Shown piece by piece: positions 9,301 to 18,879 of a DNA stretch of 64,000 nucleotides. The first letter of the stretch is position 1. Each line of letters opens with the position of its first letter. Made by a program: the position numbers and the translations under genes. The notes beneath the pieces are model-generated. The model saw nothing but the letters and a program-made list of their open reading frames with translations, was not told the DNA's origin and ran no database searches. Location of the stretch: the NCBI GenBank assembly GCA_031315865.1, contig JALDRJ010000002.1, positions 248,001-312,000 of the forward strand, written 5' to 3'. The stretch comes from Nitrospirales bacterium. GTDB lineage: Bacteria; Nitrospirota; Nitrospiria; Nitrospirales; UBA8639.

Positions 9301-10422
9301 TCAGTCAGGAAGACTTTCCAGCCATCGTTTGACTTGTTTCCAGCCTTTTCGATTCTTTTCGTGTAAATTAAACGCATGCCCGATGTTGGGCAGAGTATGC
9401 ACTTGTACGGTTCTCGCGTTTGGATAAAAACTGGCCTCTTGACCAGCAAGTCGTGCGGGCGCGATCACATCAAATTCACCCAACTGAATGAACACCGGAA
9501 CCCGTATCCTATTCGACCCGGAGAACGCCTTGATAAATTTCACATCGTCAGCCGTGCCTCGAGCCATCGCTTCGAGTAACGGAAGGCCTTGGGCAAAAAT
9601 GCCCCGTGGCGTTTGGTCAGCAAGATAGCGTTGATCAAACTCCACGACATCCGGATCAGCCTTCGGTAAAAAATAGAACAAGTCTTCTCGAATCTGAGAT
9701 GGGATTCGGACGTAGGGATTCTGGAAGATGGCCTCGATAAGGTCCGGCGACAGGACTACATGCGGTGCGAAGGCCCAGGCGGTCACGATCAAGGCATCCG
9801 CCACATGAGGAAATGTTCCCAATGTCGCCACACTCAGAATGGATCCCAGAGAGTGACCGGTCAGGATCACTTTTCCAAAGGCGTGATGCATGGGATTCTG
9901 TCCTGACTTCAGACTCTCAAGGACCTGGGCGATCGTCAACGATGACTCATCAAGAGTCAGCCTATCTCCACCAGGCACATCAGACTGACCGCTCCCGAGC
10001 AAATCGAGGCCTAAGACCACAAAATCATTTTCGGCCATATACCGCGCATACGAATACAACCGACCGTTTATACGTTCCACATCCCAATATCGATGGTTAT
10101 ACGTCATGCCATGAACCAGGGTTTGTACAGGCTTGTCTCCTACGTTCAACTCAAAGAGACAGGGTCCAACCTGTTGAGGTTCCGTCAAAGACAGACAGGC
10201 AGACACATGCTCAACGTGAAAATAGAAAAACCCGGCCATCAGAAATTCCTCGCCATCTGACAAATGCACCGGAAACTTCACTTCTTGTTTCAACACATTT
10301 CCCTGTAAGGCTAAGATCTTCTCTGGAGTCAGCTTTTCTAAACCTTGCGCAAAGACCTCCGGACCAGACACCAGGCTGCACGCCACTAAGAGCCCAACCA
10401 TCACACGTAATTGATACGCCAT
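9301..10422 (-). CDS. Exported alpha/beta hydrolase
   Basis: This protein has an alpha/beta-hydrolase fold behind an N-terminal signal peptide (MAYQLRVMVGLLVACSLV, cleavage probably after VFA near residue 25). The nucleophile elbow reads GHSLGS near residue 200. The acid is likely the Asp of GEFDVIAP and the catalytic His that of NIGHAFNLH, giving a complete Ser-Asp-His triad. The oxyanion region HGMTYNHRYWD is near 125. The family is a broad esterase/lipase group, so the substrate is open. The ATG at 10422 is chosen because GGGAGGA precedes it at normal spacing and it begins the signal peptide; an in-frame ATG at 10482 would bury the signal. Confidence 0.85.
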   Translation of the reverse strand: MAYQLRVMVGLLVACSLVSGPEVFAQGLEKLTPEKILALQGNVLKQEVKFPVHLSDGEEFLMAGFFYFHVEHVSACLSLTEPQQVGPCLFELNVGDKPVQTLVHGMTYNHRYWDVERINGRLYSYARYMAENDFVVLGLDLLGSGQSDVPGGDRLTLDESSLTIAQVLESLKSGQNPMHHAFGKVILTGHSLGSILSVATLGTFPHVADALIVTAWAFAPHVVLSPDLIEAIFQNPYVRIPSQIREDLFYFLPKADPDVVEFDQRYLADQTPRGIFAQGLPLLEAMARGTADDVKFIKAFSGSNRIRVPVFIQLGEFDVIAPARLAGQEASFYPNARTVQVHTLPNIGHAFNLHEKNRKGWKQVKRWLESLPD

Positions 10423-10674
10423 TCGCAACGTCCTCCCATCATTAAAAATGTACCTATGAATATTATGAACAAGGGGATTCATTTAGAGAGGGGCAATATC
10501 TCGATCGCAAGTATGCAGGAAATTCCTTCCACTCACAACCACATCCCTTTCAGCCTCAAGACAAGACTACGTTCAGTCATGTATAGTGAAGAAAGTGACA
10601 TGTCGATCGCAGAAACAGTTCCAACGATATCCCTCTCGCTTGACGACCAACCCGCATGAGTTCAACACGCCTCA

Positions 10675-11598
10675 ATGTATGCACTGACATCTAAGTTTGC
10701 CGCTCTCTTTCTTGACATTTTCAAGAAAAGTCGATGGAACATTCCGTCTTTCGTTGTGATTGGAATACTCGTGACCACTACATCAGCCATGTCGACAGCT
10801 CAGATCCCTCCGGAGTTGACTCCGCACTTACGTCACATCGCGAGCCTTGCTCAGACTTCGCCGGTCGTGAGAATTCCGGCTGGGTGGTTTCTCATGGGTA
10901 CCGACAGGCGTGATGCCGACGCGTTCAACGTTGATACGCAATACGACGACACAGAGTTTCCTCAACGCAGGATCTGGCTTGACGAATTTGAGATTGATCA
11001 ATATGAAGTCACTCTCGGCGAGTTTTTGGCGTTCTTATACCGGGAAAACCGGACTATTTCTCGGGAATTACAAGAATTGATCTGGCACCTGATTGATGTC
11101 CACTTCATCCCGGATCAAGTTTTAGCTCCGTGGCCAGCGCTCTATGTCACGTGGGAAGAAGCCGATGCCTTTTGCCAGTCACAAGGTAAACACCTTCCCA
11201 CAGAAGCACAGTGGGAAAAAACGGCTCGTGGATTAACGGGACAAGTCTTCCCCTGGGGACGGGAACCTCCGAGCGACTCGGTTGTTGTCTTTGGAGCCTA
11301 TCACGTCCACCAAATTCCTCTTGTCGCTACGATCGATAGTTACCCTGAAGGGCGCAGCCCTTTTCAGGCGTACCATATGGCAGGCAATGTAGCCGAATGG
11401 GTACAAGATTGGTTTGGATCAGACTATTACCCAACGATGCCGGAGCGAAACCCCACAGGCCCCAAGAATGGACGCTACAAGAGTGTGCGAGGTGGGTCGT
11501 GGAAGAGTAAACCCATCATGTTGCGAACAGCGACTCGCGGAGGCGCATTTCCCAACCAACGAGAGGCCACGATCGGATTTCGATGCGCGCGCTCGTAG
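10675..11598 (+). CDS. SUMF1/formylglycine-generating-enzyme-like exported protein
   Basis: This 307-residue protein has an N-terminal hydrophobic segment (~25-45) for export or anchoring and a SUMF1-type domain from ~62 to the end. Readable hallmarks are IPAGWFLMGT, DEFEIDQYEVT, the LPTEAQWEKTARG helix, AGNVAEWVQDW, VRGGSW and the terminal GFRCARS. The two copper-binding cysteines of true formylglycine-generating enzymes, which lie around the GGSW segment, are absent (GGSWKSKPIMLRTATRGG). It is therefore better read as a non-enzymatic or differently acting SUMF1-like protein. It diverges from the alpha/beta hydrolase gene, and its role is unknown. Confidence 0.85.
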   Translation: MYALTSKFAALFLDIFKKSRWNIPSFVVIGILVTTTSAMSTAQIPPELTPHLRHIASLAQTSPVVRIPAGWFLMGTDRRDADAFNVDTQYDDTEFPQRRIWLDEFEIDQYEVTLGEFLAFLYRENRTISRELQELIWHLIDVHFIPDQVLAPWPALYVTWEEADAFCQSQGKHLPTEAQWEKTARGLTGQVFPWGREPPSDSVVVFGAYHVHQIPLVATIDSYPEGRSPFQAYHMAGNVAEWVQDWFGSDYYPTMPERNPTGPKNGRYKSVRGGSWKSKPIMLRTATRGGAFPNQREATIGFRCARS

Positions 11599-11686
11599 TC
11601 ATAGGTCTTTACTCGTCACTGATATCTCCTGAACTCTTCTGATGTAACGAATGAACACGTAAAATGAACGGCAAAATTTGATTGCC

Positions 11687-12316
11687 TTAGCATGGACGTT
11701 TGGCCAAGAGATTGAGCCAAGCCCCCTTCCGTTCTTGATTTTCGACACGATCCAGAGAGATCACCTCCCATTTTTCGGCTTTGACCGTTTGACTCAACTC
11801 AGCCTTGAACCACTTGGCCAGATAGCGACCTGGAATCCATTGGTCTTCAAGCACTCCTGCCTGACGGCCATACATCACCGTGATAGCCAGCCAGCCTCCG
11901 GGTTTTGTAAGAGCCCATAGCTTTTTAAACACATCGCCAGCAGAGACCTTCGAGAGGTGAATCACCGAGGCCGCAGCCCAAATACCATCAAACGTCTGTG
12001 CCAGAAATGGCAGACGCCACATGTCTGCTTGAACGAGTGGTAAACGAGGATCCCGCTTGTTCGCCGCTTGCAAGAACGACCAGGTGAGATCGACTCCATA
12101 GACGGAAAATCCTTGCCGGCGTAGATAACGAGCGTCTTGCCCCGCTCCGCATCCGAGGTCTAAGAGAACGCCATCCTTGGACAAATGGCTCATCCATACC
12201 TTCATGTGAGGAGGAATCTTGTATGTTCCGGTATTCCACTGCCGAAGAAAGCGCGATTGATGCTGTTCGTAAGCCTCAATAGTCCGGCGAGTGAAAGCTG
12301 ATCGAGTCGTTATCAT
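11687..12316 (-). CDS. Class I SAM-dependent methyltransferase
   Basis: This 209-residue cytosolic protein has the Rossmann methyltransferase motif I, VLLDLGCGAGQDARYL, at residues ~50-65. An acidic motif II (VYGVDLTWSFLQAA) and a motif IV-like FDGIWAAASVIHLSK follow. This is the Methyltransf_11/25 type acting on small molecules or cofactors. Neighbours give no clue: it is convergent with the SUMF1-like gene. I could not assign a substrate. Confidence 0.85.
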   Translation of the reverse strand: MITTRSAFTRRTIEAYEQHQSRFLRQWNTGTYKIPPHMKVWMSHLSKDGVLLDLGCGAGQDARYLRRQGFSVYGVDLTWSFLQAANKRDPRLPLVQADMWRLPFLAQTFDGIWAAASVIHLSKVSAGDVFKKLWALTKPGGWLAITVMYGRQAGVLEDQWIPGRYLAKWFKAELSQTVKAEKWEVISLDRVENQERKGAWLNLLAKRPC

Positions 12317-12579
12317 GTCGATGAATCCTGCGGCCGGAAAGTGCCGTCAAGAAAGGAACGGATAGAGGATAAATGCCTACTCGCCATGTCACTACAACTT
12401 GCTTATTATCACAGGCATTCGTCATGATGAGCAAACCATCGCCCCTTGGCGGTATGCGCACGATATTTGTTAGACTCGTGCGGACACAGACCGGCCCAGG
12501 TCTTCGGACATTCAACAAACTGGCGGCGGCGAGTATCCATAAGGATTTTCATTCATGATCTCCTCCACATTTTGACATT

Positions 12580-13737
12580 ATGCGTATGTTGAATCGTTTC
12601 CTCACGCTCCTGGCCATCGTGGCATTCGGCATCGGAAATCCTTCGGAGTCTTTTGGCCACGATGGACATGCTAAGGCTTCAGACCACATCACGACATCGA
12701 TCGGTCATGAAATTTCAGGCGCAGGCTTCAAGGTCTACTTAGGGGAAGGGAAAGGCGCGGCGGAAGGAATGGAACTCGATCCTTCGGTCTCAGAAAACGC
12801 CGTTCAAACAGTCGTCGAGGCGTTCAGCGTGATGACTCTCCAGCGAACTCAATATCCCAGGTATGATCAGGCTTTGAGAAAAGGGGTTCTGGACAAGGTC
12901 GTGATTGAGCCGAAAGTTTTCAATCGTTTTGTCAAGGAATTTCTCTTCCTCGTGGCAAGAACCACACAGCCGAAACAGGTTATTCTCCTCGTCAATGCCT
13001 CAATGCTCAAACAAGAACAGTATCTCAATCATCCCCAAAAACTGATCCCGCGTCTTGAGCGAGAATTTCAGTGGGTGCTGAGTAAAGCCGACACTCAGCC
13101 CAAGCCCCGAAAGGTTCTCATCGAACGAGACCTTCAGGACGCGCCCATCAAATCCGTCAAAGAAATCAAACACATGTCTGGAGAGGAACGAAACCAGACG
13201 CTTCAAGCTCTTTTTGAAACATATCTCGTCACAGTCGATGATTATCAAAGCTTACTCGACCAACCCTATTACGACGTGGGCACGACTACCCTGCTCAAGC
13301 CGGCACATCCCGATTCCACCATCAAGCTGTATGATATTCGGGTACGGGAAGCGCTGCAACGACTCATCCAAGCCCCGTATTTTGTTGAACACACGCCAAA
13401 GGCTGTCAGGAATCTCTTAAATGGACGAATCTGGTGTGTGGCATTCGTGAAGATCGACAAACGAGATTGGGCCACTCGGACGCGCGTCGCGCCCAAGGAA
13501 AAATCCGTGATCGTCGGACCCCAAAAGCAATCCGTTCAACCGGCGAAAATATTGATCAATTATCACCGCAAAGCCGAACCGGAAGACCCGTTTTACGCTG
13601 AAACACAAGGCCTTCCGATGGGCGCCCTTTCGGCCGACCAACTTGCCCGCGTCATCGCTCTAGAAATCGAGAAGAACATCACCGACAAATCCATGCGGGG
13701 TCATGTCGCCCAGGATGAACAATCCGCACCTGAGTGA
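12580..13737 (+). CDS. Hypothetical exported protein, His-rich N-terminus
   Basis: I do not recognise this 385-residue protein. A signal peptide is clear (MLNRFLTLLAIVAFGIGNPSESFG), and the mature N-terminus begins with a histidine/aspartate cluster (HDGHAKASDH) that could bind metal. The rest is soluble, mixed alpha/beta, without transmembrane segments or cysteine motifs. Two in-frame ATGs (12580 and 12586) are equally good as starts; no clear ribosome site is visible. The gene ends ten bases before a convergent VOC gene. The His-Asp-His cluster next to a signal peptide hints at a periplasmic metal-related role, which is inference only. Confidence 0.6.
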   Translation: MRMLNRFLTLLAIVAFGIGNPSESFGHDGHAKASDHITTSIGHEISGAGFKVYLGEGKGAAEGMELDPSVSENAVQTVVEAFSVMTLQRTQYPRYDQALRKGVLDKVVIEPKVFNRFVKEFLFLVARTTQPKQVILLVNASMLKQEQYLNHPQKLIPRLEREFQWVLSKADTQPKPRKVLIERDLQDAPIKSVKEIKHMSGEERNQTLQALFETYLVTVDDYQSLLDQPYYDVGTTTLLKPAHPDSTIKLYDIRVREALQRLIQAPYFVEHTPKAVRNLLNGRIWCVAFVKIDKRDWATRTRVAPKEKSVIVGPQKQSVQPAKILINYHRKAEPEDPFYAETQGLPMGALSADQLARVIALEIEKNITDKSMRGHVAQDEQSAPE

Positions 13738-13747
13738 AGCACGGCGG

Positions 13748-14113
13748 TTATGATTTTCGTTTATGAATGATGAGGCTGTTGCCGTCGGGATCAGCGATGA
13801 CAGCCATGTGACAGACGGGCGTTTCGAATGGCTCGATGAGCATTGTGGTCCCGTTCGCTCGTAACTCTTGCATCGTCTGACCAAAGTCCTCCATCTCCAA
13901 AGCCGCCGACGGACCGTTAGCCGACGGCGTCCACTCCTGAGCCATATTGGTGATCGCCAGGACACTCGATCCAATTTGATATTCGACCCAACCTTGCTCG
14001 TCTGTCCCATTGACCCAAGATGGGGATAGCCCTAAAACTTCCTCATAAAACTTTCTCGCTCGTGGAAGATTCGTGATAGGATAACCCGTGAATGCAATTT
14101 CCGTTACTTTCAT
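13748..14113 (-). CDS. VOC-superfamily (glyoxalase/bleomycin-resistance-like) protein
   Basis: This 121-residue protein folds as one VOC unit with two beta-alpha-beta-beta-beta halves. The first is FTGYPITNLPRARKFYEEVLGL, the second begins near DFGQTMQELRANG, and the C-terminal strand DPDGNSLIIHKRK is classic. Putative metal ligands are the glutamate of EYQIG and the histidine of VCHMAV. AAAGGAG lies at good spacing before the ATG at 14113. Substrate class cannot be assigned; members include glyoxalases, dioxygenases and resistance proteins. Confidence 0.85.
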   Translation of the reverse strand: MKVTEIAFTGYPITNLPRARKFYEEVLGLSPSWVNGTDEQGWVEYQIGSSVLAITNMAQEWTPSANGPSAALEMEDFGQTMQELRANGTTMLIEPFETPVCHMAVIADPDGNSLIIHKRKS

Positions 14114-14172
14114 AACGCACTCCTTTCAGCAGAAAACCTGCACATTGCCGATCAAGACTGTCATTGCGATTA

Positions 14173-14931
14173 TTACCTTCCTCTTGCCGCCATTCTTCGC
14201 AGCACCAGCCGTTTTTTTTCAATCACATACTTGCTGTTCGAATCTGGTCGATAGCGAAGCGGGTTGGGAAGTACGGCAGCGAGCCTAGCGGCCTGGTCAC
14301 GGGTCAGCCCCTTGACCGATGTGCCAAAATACTTGCGGGACGCCGCTTCAATCCCGAAAACGCCTCTTCCCCATTCGATGATATTGAGATAGATCTCCAA
14401 TATTCGCTGTTTACTGAGGGAGGACTCCAACAGGAATGTAATGATCAATTCTTTGAACTTTCGCATCGGTGTTTTGGCCGACGAAAGATACAGGTTTTTG
14501 GCAACCTGCTGGGTAATGGTACTCGCTCCCCTTACGATTCGCTGGCGCTTCACGTTCACCTTAACTGACTCCCAAACCTCATGCCAATCGACGCCGGAAT
14601 GGGAATAAAACGTGCCATCTTCAGATACGACGATGGCTTGACGTACATGTTTTGGCACTCGGGAGAGAGGCACCCAATGTTGCTCGATCCTGAGTGGTTG
14701 ACCGTCAGACCGCGCTTCATCGAGTCGTTGCTGCATCATCGCTGTTCTCACAGGAGTTTGAGCCTTCAATCGTACGATGCTAAAAAAAGGAATCGTGAAG
14801 AGTTCAGCGAGGAGATAAAGAAGCATGAACAACAAACATGCTTTGAATTTGTGCGCCTGAAACCAACCAATCAGCGACCTTTTGAAGGTATTCTTACGTG
14901 GGGAGGTTGTCGAATACAAAGGACGTGGCAT
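14173..14931 (-). CDS. mtgA: Monofunctional peptidoglycan glycosyltransferase MtgA
   Basis: This GT51-family enzyme polymerises lipid II into glycan strands at the outer face of the inner membrane. A single N-terminal transmembrane anchor (residues ~30-55) precedes the transglycosylase domain. The catalytic glutamate block reads SEDGTFYSHSGVDW, followed by GASTITQQVAKNLYLS and the LEIYLNIIEWGRGVFGIEAASR segment, all GT51 hallmarks. At 252 residues it matches monofunctional MtgA and carries no penicillin-binding domain. The ATG at 14931 is preferred over an adjacent TTG. The upstream region to 15132 has no obvious operon partner. Confidence 0.93.
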   Translation of the reverse strand: MPRPLYSTTSPRKNTFKRSLIGWFQAHKFKACLLFMLLYLLAELFTIPFFSIVRLKAQTPVRTAMMQQRLDEARSDGQPLRIEQHWVPLSRVPKHVRQAIVVSEDGTFYSHSGVDWHEVWESVKVNVKRQRIVRGASTITQQVAKNLYLSSAKTPMRKFKELIITFLLESSLSKQRILEIYLNIIEWGRGVFGIEAASRKYFGTSVKGLTRDQAARLAAVLPNPLRYRPDSNSKYVIEKKRLVLRRMAARGR

Positions 14932-15132
14932 CAATGACCGATGAGCGTAGCCGTAAAATCCTTGTCTTATTCAACTGAATATCGGACAATAGGGATCATA
15001 ATCTATATTGTGTGAACTCTCCAGCGGGGGCCGGAAGAAGAAAGGAAAGCACCGCACTTACAGTATCGCCGTCCCTCAGGGCAGGCCCCTTCGCACGGCG
15101 CTGCCCGTCGTCTATCTCCCCTATCCCTGAGC

Positions 15133-16251
15133 ATGTCAACGCAACACGATATCCAGATCGAGAGAGGAACCGCCTTCGCGATTTTCTCCTATGACATCGG
15201 AACGGCCATCAACTTGGACAAGGCCGACCTGCGAATCACGGCGACCAAGACACGTGGGCGATTGAAACGAAAACGCCCCACCCCTCAATACTTCGACTAC
15301 CGTCCGCCTCCACTACGCATCAGTCAAGAGGTCGATTCATTAGCCATCGACAACTACTCGACTCGTTCCATCGTCGATGTCGTGCTATATGACTTTGGTG
15401 CCGTCTCCGTCATCTACGCCTTACCTATTCACGGGTCGTTTACGGCTTTGTTGCCACTCAGCGAAGCTTTGCATGAAAATGCCGTCCTGCTTCACAAATC
15501 ACGGGAACGTGTCGACCAGTTGCTCACCACGATTCAAGATGCGGTGGAAAAACCGAACGTGGCAGAGTTCATGGAAGATTATTCGATTTTCCATGTAGAG
15601 GCCGCACAACCGGCCGTCACGGCTGCAGAAGTCTTATCAAACCTGAGCCAAAATATCGCCCAAATTCTCCGGTGTGAGAGAGAACCGCTATCGGACGAAG
15701 AAGTGCAAGACGCGACATCATGCCATATCGCGTTCGGTAAGACTGACATATCCTTCATCGACTGGAACGGGGCCTTCATCTATGGTGAGGAGATGGAGGA
15801 CGTGTGTGCGGTGTTGGAATTCGCCAACGTCGAGTTACTCGAACGCCGGTACCTTGACGATCAACTCGATACGGCCCTGGACCAGGCGTATGAATCTCTC
15901 ACAAAATTCCAGTGGAAGCATTTTCGTTGGCCAGGATCGTTTCATGCTGATTTACGGGGAATCGGGCAACTTCAAGTCGACAGTGCGATCTTGTTTGAAC
16001 GTGTGACCAACGCCTTAAAGCTACTCGGCGATCAGTATCTTGCCCGCGTCTATCGACTCACCTCCCGCCGGTTCCATTTGCAAGAATGGGATCAGGGCAT
16101 CCATCGAAAACTCGAAACGATTGAGAGCGTGTATGAGAAATTGGCCGATCAAACCGGGAATCGCCGCATGGAGGTCCTGGAATGGATCATCATTATCTTA
16201 ATCGCCGTCTCGATCATTCTCCCCTTCATTCCCGGCTTCCCGGGGTATTAA
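15133..16251 (+). CDS. RMD1/DUF155 family protein
   Basis: This 372-residue protein belongs to the DUF155 (RMD1/Sif2-like) family. The N-terminal half has a beta-rich domain containing RSIVDVVLYDFGAVSVIYALPI. The C-terminal half is helical with RRLEYIVIxLI-like topology, ending in one transmembrane helix (WIIIILIAVSIILPFIPGF) that anchors it to the membrane. Family members in fungi act in mitochondrial translation or membrane organisation; the bacterial role is not defined. The stop is four bases upstream of rmuC, suggesting co-transcription. Confidence 0.8.
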   Translation: MSTQHDIQIERGTAFAIFSYDIGTAINLDKADLRITATKTRGRLKRKRPTPQYFDYRPPPLRISQEVDSLAIDNYSTRSIVDVVLYDFGAVSVIYALPIHGSFTALLPLSEALHENAVLLHKSRERVDQLLTTIQDAVEKPNVAEFMEDYSIFHVEAAQPAVTAAEVLSNLSQNIAQILRCEREPLSDEEVQDATSCHIAFGKTDISFIDWNGAFIYGEEMEDVCAVLEFANVELLERRYLDDQLDTALDQAYESLTKFQWKHFRWPGSFHADLRGIGQLQVDSAILFERVTNALKLLGDQYLARVYRLTSRRFHLQEWDQGIHRKLETIESVYEKLADQTGNRRMEVLEWIIIILIAVSIILPFIPGFPGY

Positions 16252-16255
16252 ATCG

Positions 16256-17641
16256 ATGATCGAAACGATTTGGCTATGGCCACTCTTAAGTTTCCTCATC
16301 GGCGTTGGCCTGGCCTGGGGGATGACCAGTGCCCGCGCCAAGGCCTCGCGTGTCATCGCACTCAACGAGAAAGAACGGCAATGCGCCGCCGCGGAAGCCC
16401 GGATCGAGGAGCTGCGCCATCAGTTGACTTCTCTGCAAACGGAACAGACCGCGACCCTCCAACGATGGCGACAGTGCGAAGAAGAGCGAATCTCCGCAGA
16501 AACCAAATACCAAGAAGCCACCGACAGTCTGCAGGCACAGCACGGTCTTCTCGAAGAGGCCAAGACTACCTTATCCGATGCCTTTCGTTCCCTCGCCGCA
16601 GAAGCGCTGGCTGGGAATAACACAGGATTCTTGATATTGGCGGAGGAAAAATTTAAAGCCTTACGAGAAGAAAACGCTGTCGACCTTGATCGACGCCAGA
16701 CTTCGATTGAAGCATTGGTGAAGCCGCTCACCCAGCTCTTGTCCACATATCAGGAGGAAACCAAAGAACTCGAGAGTAAGAGACTGCGGGAACTCAGCGC
16801 AGTCGGGGAACAATTACGTCAAGTCGCCATGGCCCACGTGACCTTACAATCCGAAACATCCAAGCTGGTCAATGCTCTCCGCTCTCCACACGTTAGAGGA
16901 CGATGGGGAGAAATCGCGCTTCGAAAGACCGCGGAACTCGCTGGCATGTCACCTCACTGTGACTTTATCGAACAAGCAACGGTCACGACGACGGAAGGAC
17001 GGTTACGCCCTGATATGGTCGTCAGACTTCCCTCCAAGCGAGAAGTCGTCGTCGATTCAAAGGTGCCATGTAGTGCGTTCCTGGAATCTCTCGAGTCTAC
17101 GAACGATCACGAACGTCGTCGCGCCCTGGTCCGCCACGCCACGCACGTGAAGCAACATGTTCATCAACTCGCATCCAAGGAATACTGGGAGCAATTCAAA
17201 GCCGCTCCAGAATTCGTCGTCCTATTTATCCCCAACGATTCTTTCCTGGCCGCTGCGGCGGAACAGGACCCTTCGTTGATCGAATCGGCCCTGAGCAAAA
17301 ATGTCGTCATCGCGACCCCCACGACCTTTATCGCCTTACTGAAAGCTATCGCATTCGGATGGAAGCAGGAACAGATCACAGAAGACGCTGAACGGATTAG
17401 TACCTTGGGGCAGGAACTTTCGGAACGGATGGGAGTCCTGATCGACCACTTCAGCAAAGTTGGAGGATCACTGGGCAAGGCCGTGGAATCATATAACGCC
17501 GCTGTCGCCTCTTTTGAAAGTCGCGTGCTCCCATCCGCCAGAAAATTCAACCAATTAGGGGCAGGTAGCAAAAAAGCCATTGATGAACTTCAGTCTATCG
17601 ACCATGTTCCCCGCCGCCTGACGACGGTCAGAAAAAGCTAA
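16256..17641 (+). CDS. rmuC: DNA recombination protein RmuC
   Basis: This 461-residue protein has an N-terminal membrane segment (LWPLLSFLIGVGLAWGMT) and a long coiled coil (residues ~25-215). The RmuC nuclease-like domain follows, with readable markers VRGRWGEIALRKTAELAGM and LRPDMVVRLPSKREVVVDSKVP. The D...DSK arrangement fits a PD-(D/E)XK fold. RmuC limits inversion at inverted repeats in E. coli; the biochemistry is only partly known. It follows the DUF155 gene by four bases and probably shares its transcript. Confidence 0.92.
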   Translation: MIETIWLWPLLSFLIGVGLAWGMTSARAKASRVIALNEKERQCAAAEARIEELRHQLTSLQTEQTATLQRWRQCEEERISAETKYQEATDSLQAQHGLLEEAKTTLSDAFRSLAAEALAGNNTGFLILAEEKFKALREENAVDLDRRQTSIEALVKPLTQLLSTYQEETKELESKRLRELSAVGEQLRQVAMAHVTLQSETSKLVNALRSPHVRGRWGEIALRKTAELAGMSPHCDFIEQATVTTTEGRLRPDMVVRLPSKREVVVDSKVPCSAFLESLESTNDHERRRALVRHATHVKQHVHQLASKEYWEQFKAAPEFVVLFIPNDSFLAAAAEQDPSLIESALSKNVVIATPTTFIALLKAIAFGWKQEQITEDAERISTLGQELSERMGVLIDHFSKVGGSLGKAVESYNAAVASFESRVLPSARKFNQLGAGSKKAIDELQSIDHVPRRLTTVRKS

Positions 17642-17773
17642 AAGAGCCATGTTGCCCAGGCTTTGAACAACACGACTTCCATATGCATGACTCTCAAACG
17701 ACATTCTGTCCCAAGCCGGAACGACAGTGACCATGTTCAGAAATGACAACCACAACCAGAGTCGTCAATCTCC

Positions 17774-18775
17774 ATGAAAGCCATGGTCCTCACGCAACAG
17801 CAAGCGATCACGAACCACCCTCTTGCCTTAGCCGACCTTCCCGATCCTCATCCTGGGCCAGGACAGGTCCGGATAAAAGTTCATGTCTGTGGAGTCTGCC
17901 GGACGGACCTTCATATTGTCGAGGGTGACCTCCCGCCTTCAACTCGTCCGGTCATTCCGGGACATGAAACGATCGGCATCGTTGATCAGGTGGGACCAGG
18001 AGTCAAACGGATTAAAGAAGGTGATCGCGTAGGGATCGCATGGCTTCAAGACACCTGTCGACAATGTGAGTTTTGCCTGAGCGGTCGTGAAAATCTCTGC
18101 CGATACTCTGTGTTTAGCGGCTATCATGTACAAGGCGGCTATGCCGAATATGCGTTAGTCTCGGAACATTTCGCCTATCCTGTCCCACCGATCTTCAGCG
18201 ACCAGGAAGCGGCGCCTTTATTGTGCGCGGGGATCATCGGGTATCGCGCCTTGCGGCGTAGTCATGTTCAACCAGGACAACGACTCGGGCTCTATGGATT
18301 CGGGGCTTCCGCACATATCACGATTCAAATCGCCCGGCATTGGGGATGCTCCGTATATGTCTGCTCATTCAGAAAAGAACACCGTGATCTTGCGAGACAA
18401 TTAGGAGCCGTGTGGGTAGGCACCGCGTCAGAAGGTCCACCAGACAAATTGCATGGGGCTATCATGTTCGCACCGGCCGGAGAACTCGTTCCCCCAGCCC
18501 TTCAGGCGCTGGAAAAGGGAGGCACATTGGCCTTGGCCGGTATTCACATGAGTCCGATCCCACCACTCGATTATACCGGAGAGTTATTCGATGAGCGGAC
18601 CCTTCAAAGCGTTACTTCGAACACCAAGCAGGACGGCATAGAACTCTTGAGCGAGGCCGCGACTATTCCCATTCGCACACACACAAAATGTTTTCCATTG
18701 GAGTCAGCGAATCAGGCGCTCCAAGAATTGAAGATGGGAACGATCCAAGGCGCTGGCGTCTTGACCCTCTCCTAA
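17774..18775 (+). CDS. Zinc-dependent alcohol dehydrogenase
   Basis: This 333-residue medium-chain dehydrogenase/reductase has the catalytic zinc site formed by Cys in HVCGVCRTDLH and the GHE motif (VIPGHETIG). The structural-zinc loop is DTCRQCEFCLSGRENLC, with all four cysteines present. The nucleotide-binding region reads LGLYGFGASAHITIQIARH (GxGxxx variant GFGASA). It resembles the AdhA/propanol-preferring group, oxidising primary alcohols or reducing aldehydes with NAD(P). No operon partner is evident and the ribosome site is weak. Substrate preference is not readable. Confidence 0.9.
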   Translation: MKAMVLTQQQAITNHPLALADLPDPHPGPGQVRIKVHVCGVCRTDLHIVEGDLPPSTRPVIPGHETIGIVDQVGPGVKRIKEGDRVGIAWLQDTCRQCEFCLSGRENLCRYSVFSGYHVQGGYAEYALVSEHFAYPVPPIFSDQEAAPLLCAGIIGYRALRRSHVQPGQRLGLYGFGASAHITIQIARHWGCSVYVCSFRKEHRDLARQLGAVWVGTASEGPPDKLHGAIMFAPAGELVPPALQALEKGGTLALAGIHMSPIPPLDYTGELFDERTLQSVTSNTKQDGIELLSEAATIPIRTHTKCFPLESANQALQELKMGTIQGAGVLTLS

Positions 18776-18879
18776 AACTTCACTATCGTACGCCATAATA
18801 TTTTGGATTGCATTGTATAAATCTTCGGGTAAACTATGAACAAGATATATGCTATTCGTTAAGTAAGGAGGCGCATTGA

